Part shown: one piece after another, positions 6,869 through 14,841 of the stretch
How positions within the stretch are numbered: position 1 is the first letter of the stretch
Layout of the letters: each line of letters opens with the position of its first letter
Origin: Paenibacillus timonensis
Lineage (GTDB): Bacteria; Bacillota; Bacilli; Paenibacillales; Paenibacillaceae
Length of the DNA stretch: 64,000 nt
Direction: 5' to 3'
Assembly: GCF_009725205.1 (NCBI RefSeq)
Contig: NZ_WNZY01000013.1
Coordinates: 50,576-114,575, forward strand
Made by a program: the position numbers and the translations under genes
The notes under the pieces: model-generated
What the model was told of the DNA's origin: nothing
Seen by the model: the letters and a program-made list of their open reading frames with translations, nothing else
Database searches by the model: none

Positions 6869-6885
6869 TTTACGTGGAATTAGCG
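6869..6885. repeat. Right copy of the 17-bp direct repeat flanking the TIR cassette
   Basis: TTTACGTGGAATTAGCG differs from 4940-4956 at one base. It falls exactly where the open frame of the membrane-gene remnant ends on its 5' side, as expected if recombination at this repeat removed the front of that gene. Confidence 0.5.
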
Positions 6886-6981
6886 TTTATATGCGCCTAC
6901 CCTTCCGTTTACCATTGGACGCGATTAGAACGGCTAATTTCGCGGTAAATGGGCGGGATTGATCACTGGTTCTTGGCGTGT

Positions 6982-8019
6982 TTATCGCTTTGTTTTACGT
7001 TCCTTTTGCAATCCGCTAATAACGTTGTTCATTGGCGTAAATTGATCGTGCTTCTCTTTCACAGATTTGTGCGACAGGTGTGTATATTTCGCTACCATGC
7101 GTAGATCCGCATGTCCCATAATCTCCGCAAGATAGCGTTCCGTTCCGCCATTTTCGAGAAACATGGTGGCGGAAGTATGACGGAAAAGATGCGGGTGCAC
7201 ACGAATATTGATACCGGCCCCCGTGGCATATTGCTTTAATCGATCACGAAACCGGTCATCACGGAGCGGGCCGCCGTAATTCGTAACAAACACATAGTCC
7301 GTGTCAAAATCCGCACACTCCCGCATCAATTCAGAGAGTAGGCGCGTGGTTCGCTTCTGGATCGGTACCGTACGCCCCCTGCGCGACTTTGCGACGGTTT
7401 CGTTAATATAGATGGAACCGAACGACAAATCAACGTCACTTTTACGGAGTGAGAGAACTTCGCCGATTCGGCAGAACGAGTCGATTAAAACGTTCATCGC
7501 TACGTAATCGCGGAAGCCAGCAAATGTTCTTTGGTCAGGAGCCGACAGTAGCTTTTTCAAATCATCTACGCTCATAATCGTTATTTCTTTTTCCGGCTCC
7601 TTCACTTTTTTTATCTTCGCGGTCGGGTCCCGGTCAATATATCCCTCGTCCGCCAGGAATCGAAACATGGTACGCAACGTTTTAAACTTCGTATTTACCG
7701 TAACTGGCGAAAGCCCCAACGTCATATTACGTTCTGCTTTATGCGGATGCCCGTCCCATTTTCGCGCAGAATGGAGTAACCATGCGATATACGAGCGCAA
7801 TAAGTCGGGGGTGACTGCGTTAAAGCTCCGTTCTACTTTTGCGATTTCCAGATACGCGCAGAAATAACGAAAGCTTTCTTCGTACATTTCGAGTGTTCGC
7901 GGTGACCTCCCCTCCGCTATTTTTGCCGCGCGGAAAATTTCGTACAATTCATTAAGCGGCTTGTCCGACGTCGCTCCGCTGCGTGCGTTTTTATACCGTT
8001 TTCCAAATCGGTTGTCCAA
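6982..8019 (-). CDS. Tyrosine recombinase / integrase of the element
   Basis: A 345-residue phage-type integrase. A SAM-like core-binding domain (about 25-135, from 'PLNELYEIFRAAKIAEGRSPRT') precedes the catalytic domain. Catalytic residues are all visible: Arg in 'SFCRIGEVL' (about 184), Lys in 'VAKSRRGR', His-x-x-Arg in 'HPHLFRHTS', His in 'MGHAD' and the nucleophile Tyr in 'VAKYTHLS'. The TTG start is chosen because AAAGGAGG precedes it by 10 bases; the frame stays open for 79 more codons upstream without a better site. The protein should catalyse integration and excision. It is the last gene of the element before the chromosomal trmD region. Confidence 0.93.
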   Translation of the reverse strand: MDNRFGKRYKNARSGATSDKPLNELYEIFRAAKIAEGRSPRTLEMYEESFRYFCAYLEIAKVERSFNAVTPDLLRSYIAWLLHSARKWDGHPHKAERNMTLGLSPVTVNTKFKTLRTMFRFLADEGYIDRDPTAKIKKVKEPEKEITIMSVDDLKKLLSAPDQRTFAGFRDYVAMNVLIDSFCRIGEVLSLRKSDVDLSFGSIYINETVAKSRRGRTVPIQKRTTRLLSELMRECADFDTDYVFVTNYGGPLRDDRFRDRLKQYATGAGINIRVHPHLFRHTSATMFLENGGTERYLAEIMGHADLRMVAKYTHLSHKSVKEKHDQFTPMNNVISGLQKERKTKR

Positions 8020-8365
8020 CGCAAAAAAACCTCCTTTACGTATAATTCGCAAAGACGAGGCGCTGACCCATCCGTAGAATAGCCGCTCACACCTGCGTAC
8101 AAAAGCGCACGGTCCAGCGGCCGTCGAACGTTGATATATACGGTTTTTATTGCGAACGTTCATTCGGGTAACCCCAAGGGTGCGCGCTACCTGACTGCGC
8201 CATACCCCGATATAGAAGGTGTTTCCATTATAAGCCATAGGCGCGCACCCTCGCAAGAGTCAGACACCTGCCTAAATTCAATTCAAATTGCCGACAAATC
8301 CGATGTCATTGGATAAACATCTGGGTAATATTTTTTAAAGACAATAGGTGATTGGAGGAATTATT
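8020..8365. other. Gap between integrase and chromosome, expected to hold attR
   Basis: No gene is assigned in these 346 bases, although the integrase frame remains open over most of them. A perfect 11-bp inverted repeat, AGGGTGCGCGC (8177-8187) and GCGCGCACCCT (8241-8251), encloses 53 bp and could be a recombinase or excisionase arm site. The right attachment site should lie between here and the stalk-protein gene, but its core cannot be defined without the left end of the element. The ribosome-binding site of the next gene (GGAGG) is at 8354. Confidence 0.4.
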
Positions 8366-8881
8366 ATGAAAAAAATAGTGTTAGTCATTGCCGCCTGCGC
8401 CTTATTAGGCTCGGCATCGGTGGCGGCAGCGGCGCCTACGGCGAAGGCGGTCAAAGCCACCATTAAGTATTTCAATTTCGTGGTGAATGGCCAGACCAAG
8501 CTCACTGCCGATGCGCTGGTCTTTAACGGAGCGACTTACGTGCCGATCCGGGATGCCGCAAGCTTGTTCAATTATGAAACGACCTATCATGCAGCCACCA
8601 AGTCCATCTCCTTCAGCTCCAAGAATGACTGGATCACGCTGTCCGAGCTGGTCGCTTCGAACGCGCGACTTTCGGCATCGCAATCTGATGATACCCCCAA
8701 TGTATACGTCATCAGAGCAGGGAATGAGATCGCCTTCAGTCTGAATACCTCTACCCTTAAGGACGGGGAATTCACTTCCGTGATTACGAATGGATCCCAT
8801 TTGATAAGTGTCAAGAAGGAGCTGGGATCCGTTCTTTTAAGCAAAAAGGGCGTCATCGCTGCCGGATATATCGTCCAATAA
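8366..8881 (+). CDS. Secreted stalk-domain (copper amine oxidase N-like) protein
   Basis: A 171-residue exported protein with a signal peptide (MKKIVLVIAACALLGSASVAAAA). The following 60 residues carry a partial copper-amine-oxidase-N / 'stalk' domain: 'VVNGQ...ALVFNGATYVPIRDAASLFN', the usual hallmark 'G..YVPLR.....'. The rest is unassigned and beta-rich. Such domains are abundant in Paenibacillus cell-surface proteins; despite the name they are not enzymes. GGAGG lies seven bases before the ATG. It converges on trmD, with a shared terminator, and probably marks the first chromosomal gene beyond the element. Confidence 0.75.
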   Translation: MKKIVLVIAACALLGSASVAAAAPTAKAVKATIKYFNFVVNGQTKLTADALVFNGATYVPIRDAASLFNYETTYHAATKSISFSSKNDWITLSELVASNARLSASQSDDTPNVYVIRAGNEIAFSLNTSTLKDGEFTSVITNGSHLISVKKELGSVLLSKKGVIAAGYIVQ

Positions 8882-8891
8882 TGGGATACAG

Positions 8892-8924
8892 AAAAACCCT
8901 CGGTTTGAATACCGGGGGTTTTGA
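8892..8924. terminator. Shared terminator of the stalk gene and trmD
   Basis: AACCCTCGGT and ACCGGGGGTT form the stem, with A-runs on the left and T-runs on the right, so it can act on both strands between the two converging genes. Confidence 0.8.
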
Positions 8925-8935
8925 TTTACCTGGAA

Positions 8936-9730
8936 TTACTCTTCTGATTTAACCGTAGCTTCCTCCTGCAACACCTTCAGCCAGCGCTTGTCCTTCTCTG
9001 TCAATTCAAGTCCCTCCAGCAAATCCGGACGGCGCTGCCAGGTCCGGCGAAGCGCCTCTTGCCGCCGCCATTCGTCAACATTGGCATGATGTCCGCTGAG
9101 CAGGATCTCCGGCACCTTCCACCCGCGAAATTCAACCGGGCGGGTGTAATGCGGATATTCCAACAAACCGGTACTGAAGGAATCCGTCACCGCACTTGTT
9201 TCATTGCCCAACACGCCGGGGAGGAGACGCGTTACACTATCGATTACGACCATCGCGGGAAGTTCACCGCCGGTCAGCACGTAATCCCCGATGGACAACT
9301 CATCAGTAACCAAATGTTCGCGAATTCGTTCGTCATAACCTTCATAATGTCCGCAAATAAAGACGAGATGATCTTCCTGGGCTAATTCCTCCGCTTTCTT
9401 CTGGGTAAACGTCTCCCCTTGCGGACACATCAGAATAATGCGTGGTGCACGTTTAGGCGCTACTTGTATTGAGGGTTCGAAAGCTTCCTCGCTGGCTGGC
9501 TGTCCAAGCAAATCCTCAACCGCACGGAAGATCGGTTCCGGCTTGAGCACCATCCCCCCGCCTCCGCCATAAGGGGTGTCGTCAACGCTGCCGTGCTTAT
9601 TACCCGCGTAATCCCGAAAGTTGATGGCATTTAACGAAACGATGCCCTTTTCGCGGGCTTTTCCAAGAATGCTGCTGCCGAATACGCCGGCGAACATTTC
9701 CGGGAACAGGGTCAACACATCCACCCTCAT
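8936..9730 (-). CDS. trmD: tRNA (guanine-N1)-methyltransferase TrmD
   Basis: A 264-residue SPOUT-class methyltransferase that makes m1G37 in tRNAs reading CNN codons, using S-adenosylmethionine, and so prevents +1 frameshifting. The start [13 protein letters not shown] and the trefoil-knot region '[16 protein letters not shown]...[24 protein letters not shown]' are diagnostic; the knot binds AdoMet at the dimer interface. Length is normal, with a slightly long C-terminus. It follows rimM by one base and must be co-transcribed with it. In most Bacillales rplS follows trmD; here a terminator and a converging gene follow instead, and the mobile element begins within 1 kb. Confidence 0.97.
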   Translation of the reverse strand: MRVDVLTLFPEMFAGVFGSSILGKAREKGIVSLNAINFRDYAGNKHGSVDDTPYGGGGGMVLKPEPIFRAVEDLLGQPASEEAFEPSIQVAPKRAPRIILMCPQGETFTQKKAEELAQEDHLVFICGHYEGYDERIREHLVTDELSIGDYVLTGGELPAMVVIDSVTRLLPGVLGNETSAVTDSFSTGLLEYPHYTRPVEFRGWKVPEILLSGHHANVDEWRRQEALRRTWQRRPDLLEGLELTEKDKRWLKVLQEEATVKSEE

Positions 9731-9731
9731 G

Positions 9732-10250
9732 CTACAACAGCCCTTCCATAATATGCACCTTGATGGTTTTCTCCTTCACGTTGACGTCCAAGACGACGTC
9801 ATCGATCACCGGGAGCAGCAGCTGTTTGCCGCTTGGCAGCTTGGTCACCCAAACGTCGTTGGCACCTGGCCGTAAGATTTCCACGATTTGGCCCAGATCT
9901 TCACCCTCATCGCTCACAACCTGACAGCCGATGATTTCATGGAAGTAATATTCGTTCTCCGGTAACTCTACGGATTCCGTCTTGGGTACTTTCAGCTCAC
10001 GACCCTTAAGCGGTTCTACCTCATTAATATGGGAAAATTCAGCGAATTTCACGATGTACATCTGTTTGTAAGGCCGGGCCGTTTGTACGGTAACCTCGAG
10101 CCTTTCCCCGGTTTCCGGATGAATGATCAGAAGCCGATTTTTCGGAGCAAAACGCACCTCCGGAAAGTCCGTCTGCAGCAGCACTCGAAGCTCCCCGCGA
10201 ATCCCGTGCGTATTCACGATTTTGCCTACCGACAATAATGAATCCGACAT
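9732..10250 (-). CDS. rimM: Ribosome maturation factor RimM
   Basis: A 172-residue protein that assists 30S head assembly by binding ribosomal protein S19. The N-terminal RimM domain starts '[20 protein letters not shown]' and the C-terminal PRC barrel runs from about 95 ('[14 protein letters not shown]...[26 protein letters not shown]'). GGAGG precedes the ATG. The gene lies 139 bp after khpA, beyond a terminator-like hairpin, so it may be expressed partly by readthrough and partly from a promoter in that gap, and it is coupled to trmD. Confidence 0.96.
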   Translation of the reverse strand: MSDSLLSVGKIVNTHGIRGELRVLLQTDFPEVRFAPKNRLLIIHPETGERLEVTVQTARPYKQMYIVKFAEFSHINEVEPLKGRELKVPKTESVELPENEYYFHEIIGCQVVSDEGEDLGQIVEILRPGANDVWVTKLPSGKQLLLPVIDDVVLDVNVKEKTIKVHIMEGLL

Positions 10251-10331
10251 ATTAACCTCCCAATAGATTTATCCTGTCATTCTTGCAGCTGAACCATCCG
10301 TCCGAAGGATCCTTCTGCTTCAGCATGTACG

Positions 10332-10360
10332 AAAAAGGGCTAGGACAAACATCCTAACCC
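10332..10360 (-). terminator. Terminator-like hairpin between khpA and rimM
   Basis: On the minus strand GGGTTAGGA...TCCTAGCCC is followed by TTTTTC. It would separate the rpsP-khpA transcript from rimM-trmD at least partly. Confidence 0.65.
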
Positions 10361-10389
10361 ACTTTCGTCTACCATTATGAAGTTACCGA

Positions 10390-10620
10390 TCAAGACATGA
10401 TATCCACGGTGACCCGCTTATCCATCTTGACCGCTGCCGATGCTACGACCGTGCGGAGCGCCTTGGCGATTCTCCCCTGCTTGCCGATGACCTTCCCTAC
10501 ATCGTCGGGATGTACGGAAAGTTCATAAACGATCAGGTGATCCTTCTCCACGACCTCCACACGCACGTCGTCCGGATGATCAACAAGAGCCTTCGCGATA
10601 ACGCCGACTAATTGTTCCAT
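10390..10620 (-). CDS. khpA: KH-domain RNA-binding protein KhpA (YlqC)
   Basis: A 76-residue protein made of a single KH domain with the signature 'VGKVIGKQGRIAKALRTVV' (about 41-59), including the GxxG loop GKQG. In Firmicutes KhpA pairs with KhpB (Jag/EloR) and binds RNA, affecting cell elongation and small-RNA biology. It follows rpsP by 22 bases, the usual order, and is probably translated from the same mRNA. Length and motif are normal. Confidence 0.95.
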   Translation of the reverse strand: MEQLVGVIAKALVDHPDDVRVEVVEKDHLIVYELSVHPDDVGKVIGKQGRIAKALRTVVASAAVKMDKRVTVDIMS

Positions 10621-10642
10621 ATACGACCCTCCGAATCAGCAA

Positions 10643-10915
10643 TTATTTCTGCTGTCTAAGCTCATGGAATTTCTTCATAACGCCTGCTTTGCTCAGCAGA
10701 TTGCGAACGGTATCAGATGCTTGCGCACCATCTTGGAGCCATTTCAATGCTTTTTCTTCATCGATGTTGACTACTGCCGGTTGTGCAACCGGGTTATAGT
10801 AACCAATCTCCTCGATAAAACGGCCGTCACGCGGGGAACGAGAATTCGATACCACGATACGGTAGAAAGGAGCTTTATGAGCACCAATACGTTTCAAACG
10901 AATACGAACTGCCAC
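10643..10915 (-). CDS. rpsP: Ribosomal protein bS16
   Basis: A 90-residue 30S subunit protein: '[37 protein letters not shown]' marks the family. The GTG start giving V-A-V-R-I is chosen over the upstream ATG because AAGGAGGTG lies six bases before it and bS16 regularly begins MAVRIRL. It is the first gene after ffh in the ffh-rpsP-khpA series, spaced 36 bases. Highly expressed ribosomal genes with GTG starts are common in this group. Confidence 0.97.
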   Translation of the reverse strand: MAVRIRLKRIGAHKAPFYRIVVSNSRSPRDGRFIEEIGYYNPVAQPAVVNIDEEKALKWLQDGAQASDTVRNLLSKAGVMKKFHELRQQK

Positions 10916-10951
10916 GAAATTCACCTCCTTCAAAGAATGAACATTTTAGAA

Positions 10952-12328
10952 TTAACGGAAAGGAAAACGCATCCCTTTGCCGGCTTTACCTAACTGCTTC
11001 ATCATCTTGTTGCCTTTGCCTTTCGGCCCCATCATATCGGAGAACTGCTTCATCACGCGGCGCATTTCATCAAACTGCTTGATCAAGCGATTGACATCGG
11101 CGAGCGTGGTCCCGCTGCCTGCGGCAATCCGCTTGCGCCGGCTATGATTGATCATATCGGGATGCTGCTTCTCCTCTTTGGTCATCGAATGCACGATAGC
11201 TTCCACTCGTCCCATTTGCTTCTCGTCAACCTTGACGTTCTGCATCTGTTTCATCTTGCCCATACCCGGAATCATATCCATGAGCTGATCCAGCGGCCCA
11301 AGCTTCTTGACCTGATCCATTTGTTCCAGGAAATCATCGAACGTAAACTCCGCATTGCGCATTTTCCGTTCCATTTCCTTCGCTTTTTCCGTGTCGATGT
11401 TGGCCTGGGCTTTCTCGATCAGCGACAGCATGTCGCCCATGCCGAGAATCCGGGAAGCCATCCGCTCTGGATGGAACGGCTCCAGCGCATCAATCTTCTC
11501 GCCAAGCGCGGCGAATTTGATCGGACAGCCGGTTACGGCTTTGACCGACAACGCCGCACCGCCGCGGGTGTCCCCATCAAGCTTGGTCAGCACAACCCCG
11601 GTCAGCGTTAGCTGCTGGTTAAAGCTCTCCGCCACGTTCACCGCATCCTGACCGGTCATGGCGTCCACGACCAACAGGACTTCATCCGGCTTTGTTACCT
11701 CATGGATTTGCCGCAGCTCCTCCATCAGCTCTTCGTCAATGTGCAATCGGCCAGCGGTATCGATCAATAGGTAATCGTTGCCGTTGTCCTTGGCATGCTG
11801 CAGCGCCTGACGAGCGATTTCAACCGGGCTGTTGCCTTCCGGCAGCGTAAAGACTGGCACTTTGATCTGCTCGCCGAGTACCTGCAGCTGCTTGATCGCC
11901 GCGGGACGGTAAATGTCACCCGCTACGAGCAGCGGCCGATGATTCTCTTTCAGCAGCAGTTTGGCCAGCTTGGCCGAGGTCGTCGTCTTACCGGCCCCTT
12001 GCAGGCCTGCCATCATGACGACCGTTGGCGGCCGATTACTGCGGGCTAGCTTGGCTTGGCTACCGCCCATGAGCTCAGTCAGCTCTTTGTTGACGATATC
12101 GATGATGACCATGCCCGGCGTAAAGCTGTCCATGACCTCCTTGCCGACCGCCTTCTCCTTCACCTTGGCGATGAATTCCTTGACGACTTTAAAGTTGACG
12201 TCCGCTTCCAGCAAAGCAAGCCGAACCTCGCGCATCGCTTCGTTGACATCGTCCTCCGATACCTTGCCTTTGCCTCGAAGCTTGCTGAACACACTTTGCA
12301 AGCGGCTTGTCAATCCTTCAAATGCCAT
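10952..12328 (-). CDS. ffh: Signal recognition particle GTPase Ffh
   Basis: A 458-residue protein that binds signal sequences of nascent membrane proteins together with the 4.5S/6S-like scRNA and delivers ribosomes to FtsY. The N domain is followed by the G domain with P-loop GLQGAGKT (108-115), 'DTAGRLHIDE', 'TKLDGDTRGGAAL' and the methionine-rich M domain at the C-terminus ('GMGKMKQMQ', 'RRKRIAAGSGTT', 'MKQFSDMMGPKGKGNKMMKQ'). The start MAFEGL is chosen with GGGGGTGA upstream. It is 76 bases from ylxM, its usual partner. Confidence 0.98.
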   Translation of the reverse strand: MAFEGLTSRLQSVFSKLRGKGKVSEDDVNEAMREVRLALLEADVNFKVVKEFIAKVKEKAVGKEVMDSFTPGMVIIDIVNKELTELMGGSQAKLARSNRPPTVVMMAGLQGAGKTTTSAKLAKLLLKENHRPLLVAGDIYRPAAIKQLQVLGEQIKVPVFTLPEGNSPVEIARQALQHAKDNGNDYLLIDTAGRLHIDEELMEELRQIHEVTKPDEVLLVVDAMTGQDAVNVAESFNQQLTLTGVVLTKLDGDTRGGAALSVKAVTGCPIKFAALGEKIDALEPFHPERMASRILGMGDMLSLIEKAQANIDTEKAKEMERKMRNAEFTFDDFLEQMDQVKKLGPLDQLMDMIPGMGKMKQMQNVKVDEKQMGRVEAIVHSMTKEEKQHPDMINHSRRKRIAAGSGTTLADVNRLIKQFDEMRRVMKQFSDMMGPKGKGNKMMKQLGKAGKGMRFPFR

Positions 12329-12404
12329 ATGACAGTCACCCCCATTCATTAAGGTAGTTCAGAATGCTGACTTTTTGAACTTGATTTAGCTGTATATCGT
12401 CATC

Positions 12405-12758
12405 TTACAATTGCTCCGCCTCGCGAAGCAAATTTCTTGCCGTTTCTTTATGTAACGGGGACATGCCGCTGTCTTCCATAAGTTGCTCCAGCCGGGACAA
12501 CACGCCGCTCCGCGCTTCGTGTTTCTTCAATAAACCCAGCTTCTCCTCATATGTTTCCAGCATGCCTTCAGCTCGTTTAATATGCTCATATACCGCCTGG
12601 CGGCTAATCTCGAACTCGGCGGCGATTTCGCCCAACGAGAAATCATCGAGAAAATAATATTTTAAGAAGGTCTGCTGTTTCTCCGTAAGCAGCACTTCAT
12701 AGAAGTCAAACAAAAGGTTGATCCGGTTCGTCTTCTCAAGCCTATTCTCCTGACTCAT
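12405..12758 (-). CDS. ylxM: YlxM-family helix-turn-helix protein, SRP operon
   Basis: A 117-residue UPF0122 protein with a sigma-70 region-4-like helix-turn-helix: '[41 protein letters not shown]' spans about 20-65. In streptococci YlxM modulates SRP GTPase activity; in Bacillus its role is less clear. The start MSQENR has GGAGGGGG upstream. It precedes ffh by 76 bases, as in most Firmicutes; here it is separated from ftsY by a hemolysin-III gene and a terminator, so the SRP genes are split into two units. Confidence 0.92.
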   Translation of the reverse strand: MSQENRLEKTNRINLLFDFYEVLLTEKQQTFLKYYFLDDFSLGEIAAEFEISRQAVYEHIKRAEGMLETYEEKLGLLKKHEARSGVLSRLEQLMEDSGMSPLHKETARNLLREAEQL

Positions 12759-12891
12759 CTGGGCACCCCCTCCGTCAAGGAAAAACACTTTACAGCGCAT
12801 CAACTTTTCCTATGATACCGAATGCCGTAGTGGTTGTCAAGCATTTTTCCTTAACATGTATACAATTGCCTACCTACTCCATCACTCTGGC

Positions 12892-12926
12892 AAAAAAGCC
12901 GCTTTCCGAATCCTCGGAAAGCGGCT
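12892..12926 (-). terminator. Terminator after the hemolysin-III family gene
   Basis: GCCGCTTTCCGA...TCGGAAAGCGGC stem followed on the minus strand by TTTTTTG. It ends the leftward transcript from 13594 before ylxM. Confidence 0.85.
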
Positions 12927-12946
12927 TGAACGTCAATATCAATCCA

Positions 12947-13594
12947 TTAATGATGGGGCAGCAGATAAAGCAAAATCGCAAAGAAGTGTGTCACACTGCC
13001 GCCAAGCACGAACAAATGCCAGATCGCGTGGTGGTACGGAAATCCCCGCCATACGTAGAAAACCGTGCCAAGCGTATACGCTAGCCCACCCGCAACCAGC
13101 AGGACGATCCCTTGATGTGGCATTGCCACGGTCAGCGGCCCCCAGGCGATGACGATCAACCAACCCATGATTAAGTAGAAGATCGTCGACATGAACAGGA
13201 ATCTTTTGACGAAGAACGCTTTGAATACGACGCCCAGTAAAGCAATCCCCCAAACGGTTCCGAACAGGCTCCAGCCGAGCGGCCCTCGAACGGCCACCAG
13301 CATGAACGGCGTGTACGTTCCCGCGATGTAAATGTAAATGGAGGAATGGTCAAAAAACTCGAACAGGTCTTTCAATTTCCCTTCTTTGAAGCTGTGTACG
13401 AGGGTGGAACACAGGTACAGCAGCAGCATGCTCGCTCCGTATATAGTAAAGCTGACGACATGCCAAGCCGTGCCCTTCATGCTGGAAAAAACGATCAGCA
13501 ATACTAATCCCGCCAAGCTGAGCAAGGCGCCGATCCCGTGAGTGATCGCATTGGCGATTTCCTCGCGACGGTCGTAAGTATGCGTATTGGCCAT
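12947..13594 (-). CDS. Hemolysin III / PAQR-family membrane protein
   Basis: A 215-residue seven-span membrane protein of the YqfA/YplQ (hly-III) family. Typical marks are 'EIANAITHGIGALLSL' near the start, 'STLVHSF...FEFFDHSSIYIYIAGTYTPF' and 'HHAIWHLFVLGGSVTHFFAIL' near the end, with the conserved histidines and aspartate that form the presumed zinc site of PAQR proteins. The physiological role in bacteria is unclear; hydrolase or membrane-fluidity functions have been suggested for PAQR proteins. TAGGAGGTGA precedes MANTHTY. It is a single-gene unit inserted between ftsY and ylxM. Confidence 0.92.
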   Translation of the reverse strand: MANTHTYDRREEIANAITHGIGALLSLAGLVLLIVFSSMKGTAWHVVSFTIYGASMLLLYLCSTLVHSFKEGKLKDLFEFFDHSSIYIYIAGTYTPFMLVAVRGPLGWSLFGTVWGIALLGVVFKAFFVKRFLFMSTIFYLIMGWLIVIAWGPLTVAMPHQGIVLLVAGGLAYTLGTVFYVWRGFPYHHAIWHLFVLGGSVTHFFAILLYLLPHH

Positions 13595-13691
13595 CCTGTC
13601 ACCTCCTAAAATCTCTATATAGTCTGTCTTGCCGGGCGTCTGCCTAGGATCATCATACGATGGAGCACCGCCACATGTTACTACTACCGGT

Positions 13692-14678
13692 TTACGCCTC
13701 TTCCTCATCCGCGATCAAGCCGGCAAACAAGCCATGTACGAACTGCTGGGAATCGAAGGGTTGGAGGTCGTCCATCTTTTCGCCGAGTCCAACGAATTTT
13801 ACCGGAAGGCTCAGCTCCTGGCGGATGGCAATGACGATCCCGCCTTTAGCGGTGCCGTCCAGCTTTGTGAGCACCAGACCGGTCACGCCGCTCTTCTCGC
13901 CAAACAGTTTGGCTTGACTCAGCGCGTTTTGTCCGGTGGTCGCGTCCAGCACCATCAAAACCTCATGCGGAGCGCCTGGAATTTCCCGCTGAATGACGCG
14001 GTAAATCTTGTTCAGCTCCTCCATCAAGTTGGACTTATTCTGCAAACGTCCTGCCGTATCGCACAGCAGGATGTCTGCCCCGCGCTGCTTGGCGGCCTGA
14101 ACCGCGTCGAACATGACCGCCGCCGGATCGGAACCGGCCTGCTGCTTGATCACGTCAACCTGGGCCCGTTTGCCCCAGACCTCCAACTGCTCGATCGCGC
14201 CTGCGCGGAACGTGTCCCCAGCGGCCAGAATGACCTTCTTGCCCTGTTGCTTATAATAATGGGCCAACTTGCCGATCGTTGTCGTTTTGCCAACGCCGTT
14301 GACGCCAACGAACAAAATGACGCTGATCCCGTCCGAATTCAAATGCATTTCGCTGTCTTCATCCCCGCGTAGCAGCTCAGTCAGCTTCTCCGACAGCAAC
14401 GGCTGCAGCTCCGAAGCTTCCTCGATGCGGCGTTGCTTCACTTCCGCCCGCAGATCGTCGATCAGCTTCAGCACGGTGTTCACGCCGACATCGGCTCCGA
14501 TTAAAATTTCCTCCAGCTCTTCGAAAAATTCCTCATCGATCTTTTTGCGTCGAGTGACGAGCTCCGTCACTTTTTCAACAAAGCCCTTACGGCTTTTTTC
14601 GAGCCCGTCCCGGAATTGTTTGGTTACGGATTCCGTTTTGGATGCAATGCTTTCTTTCAGTTTCTTAAAGAAACTCAT
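13692..14678 (-). CDS. ftsY: Signal recognition particle receptor FtsY
   Basis: A 328-residue SRP receptor GTPase. The long acidic A region of enterobacterial FtsY is absent, as is normal for Firmicutes; a short amphipathic N-terminus (MSFFKKLKESIASKT) could bind the membrane. NG domain motifs: P-loop GVNGVGKT (125-132), 'AGDTFRAGAIEQL', 'DTAGRLQNKSNLMEEL', 'TKLDGTAKGG' and the closing 'GLGEKMDDLQPF'. The start is fixed by AAGGAGG. It lies 163 bases after smc on the same strand, behind a hairpin. Confidence 0.98.
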   Translation of the reverse strand: MSFFKKLKESIASKTESVTKQFRDGLEKSRKGFVEKVTELVTRRKKIDEEFFEELEEILIGADVGVNTVLKLIDDLRAEVKQRRIEEASELQPLLSEKLTELLRGDEDSEMHLNSDGISVILFVGVNGVGKTTTIGKLAHYYKQQGKKVILAAGDTFRAGAIEQLEVWGKRAQVDVIKQQAGSDPAAVMFDAVQAAKQRGADILLCDTAGRLQNKSNLMEELNKIYRVIQREIPGAPHEVLMVLDATTGQNALSQAKLFGEKSGVTGLVLTKLDGTAKGGIVIAIRQELSLPVKFVGLGEKMDDLQPFDSQQFVHGLFAGLIADEEEA

Positions 14679-14770
14679 AGGGATTATTTCCTCCTTCATC
14701 ACTTCGAACTCATTATCGCATACCGCGAAGATCCAAGCAATTTCCTGCAACCTCGGCGCGAAAAATAAAA

Positions 14771-14816
14771 ACGTGGCAGGAGAGCCAAGCCATTACCTTG
14801 ACTCCCAAGCCACCGT
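14771..14816 (-). terminator. Hairpin after smc
   Basis: ACGGTGGCTTGGGAG pairs imperfectly with CTCTCCTGCCACGT on the minus strand and is followed by TTTTTATTTTT, 26 bases past the smc stop. It should reduce smc-to-ftsY readthrough. Confidence 0.65.
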
Positions 14817-14841
14817 AATTTGAATTTGCCTTACGCCTTGC

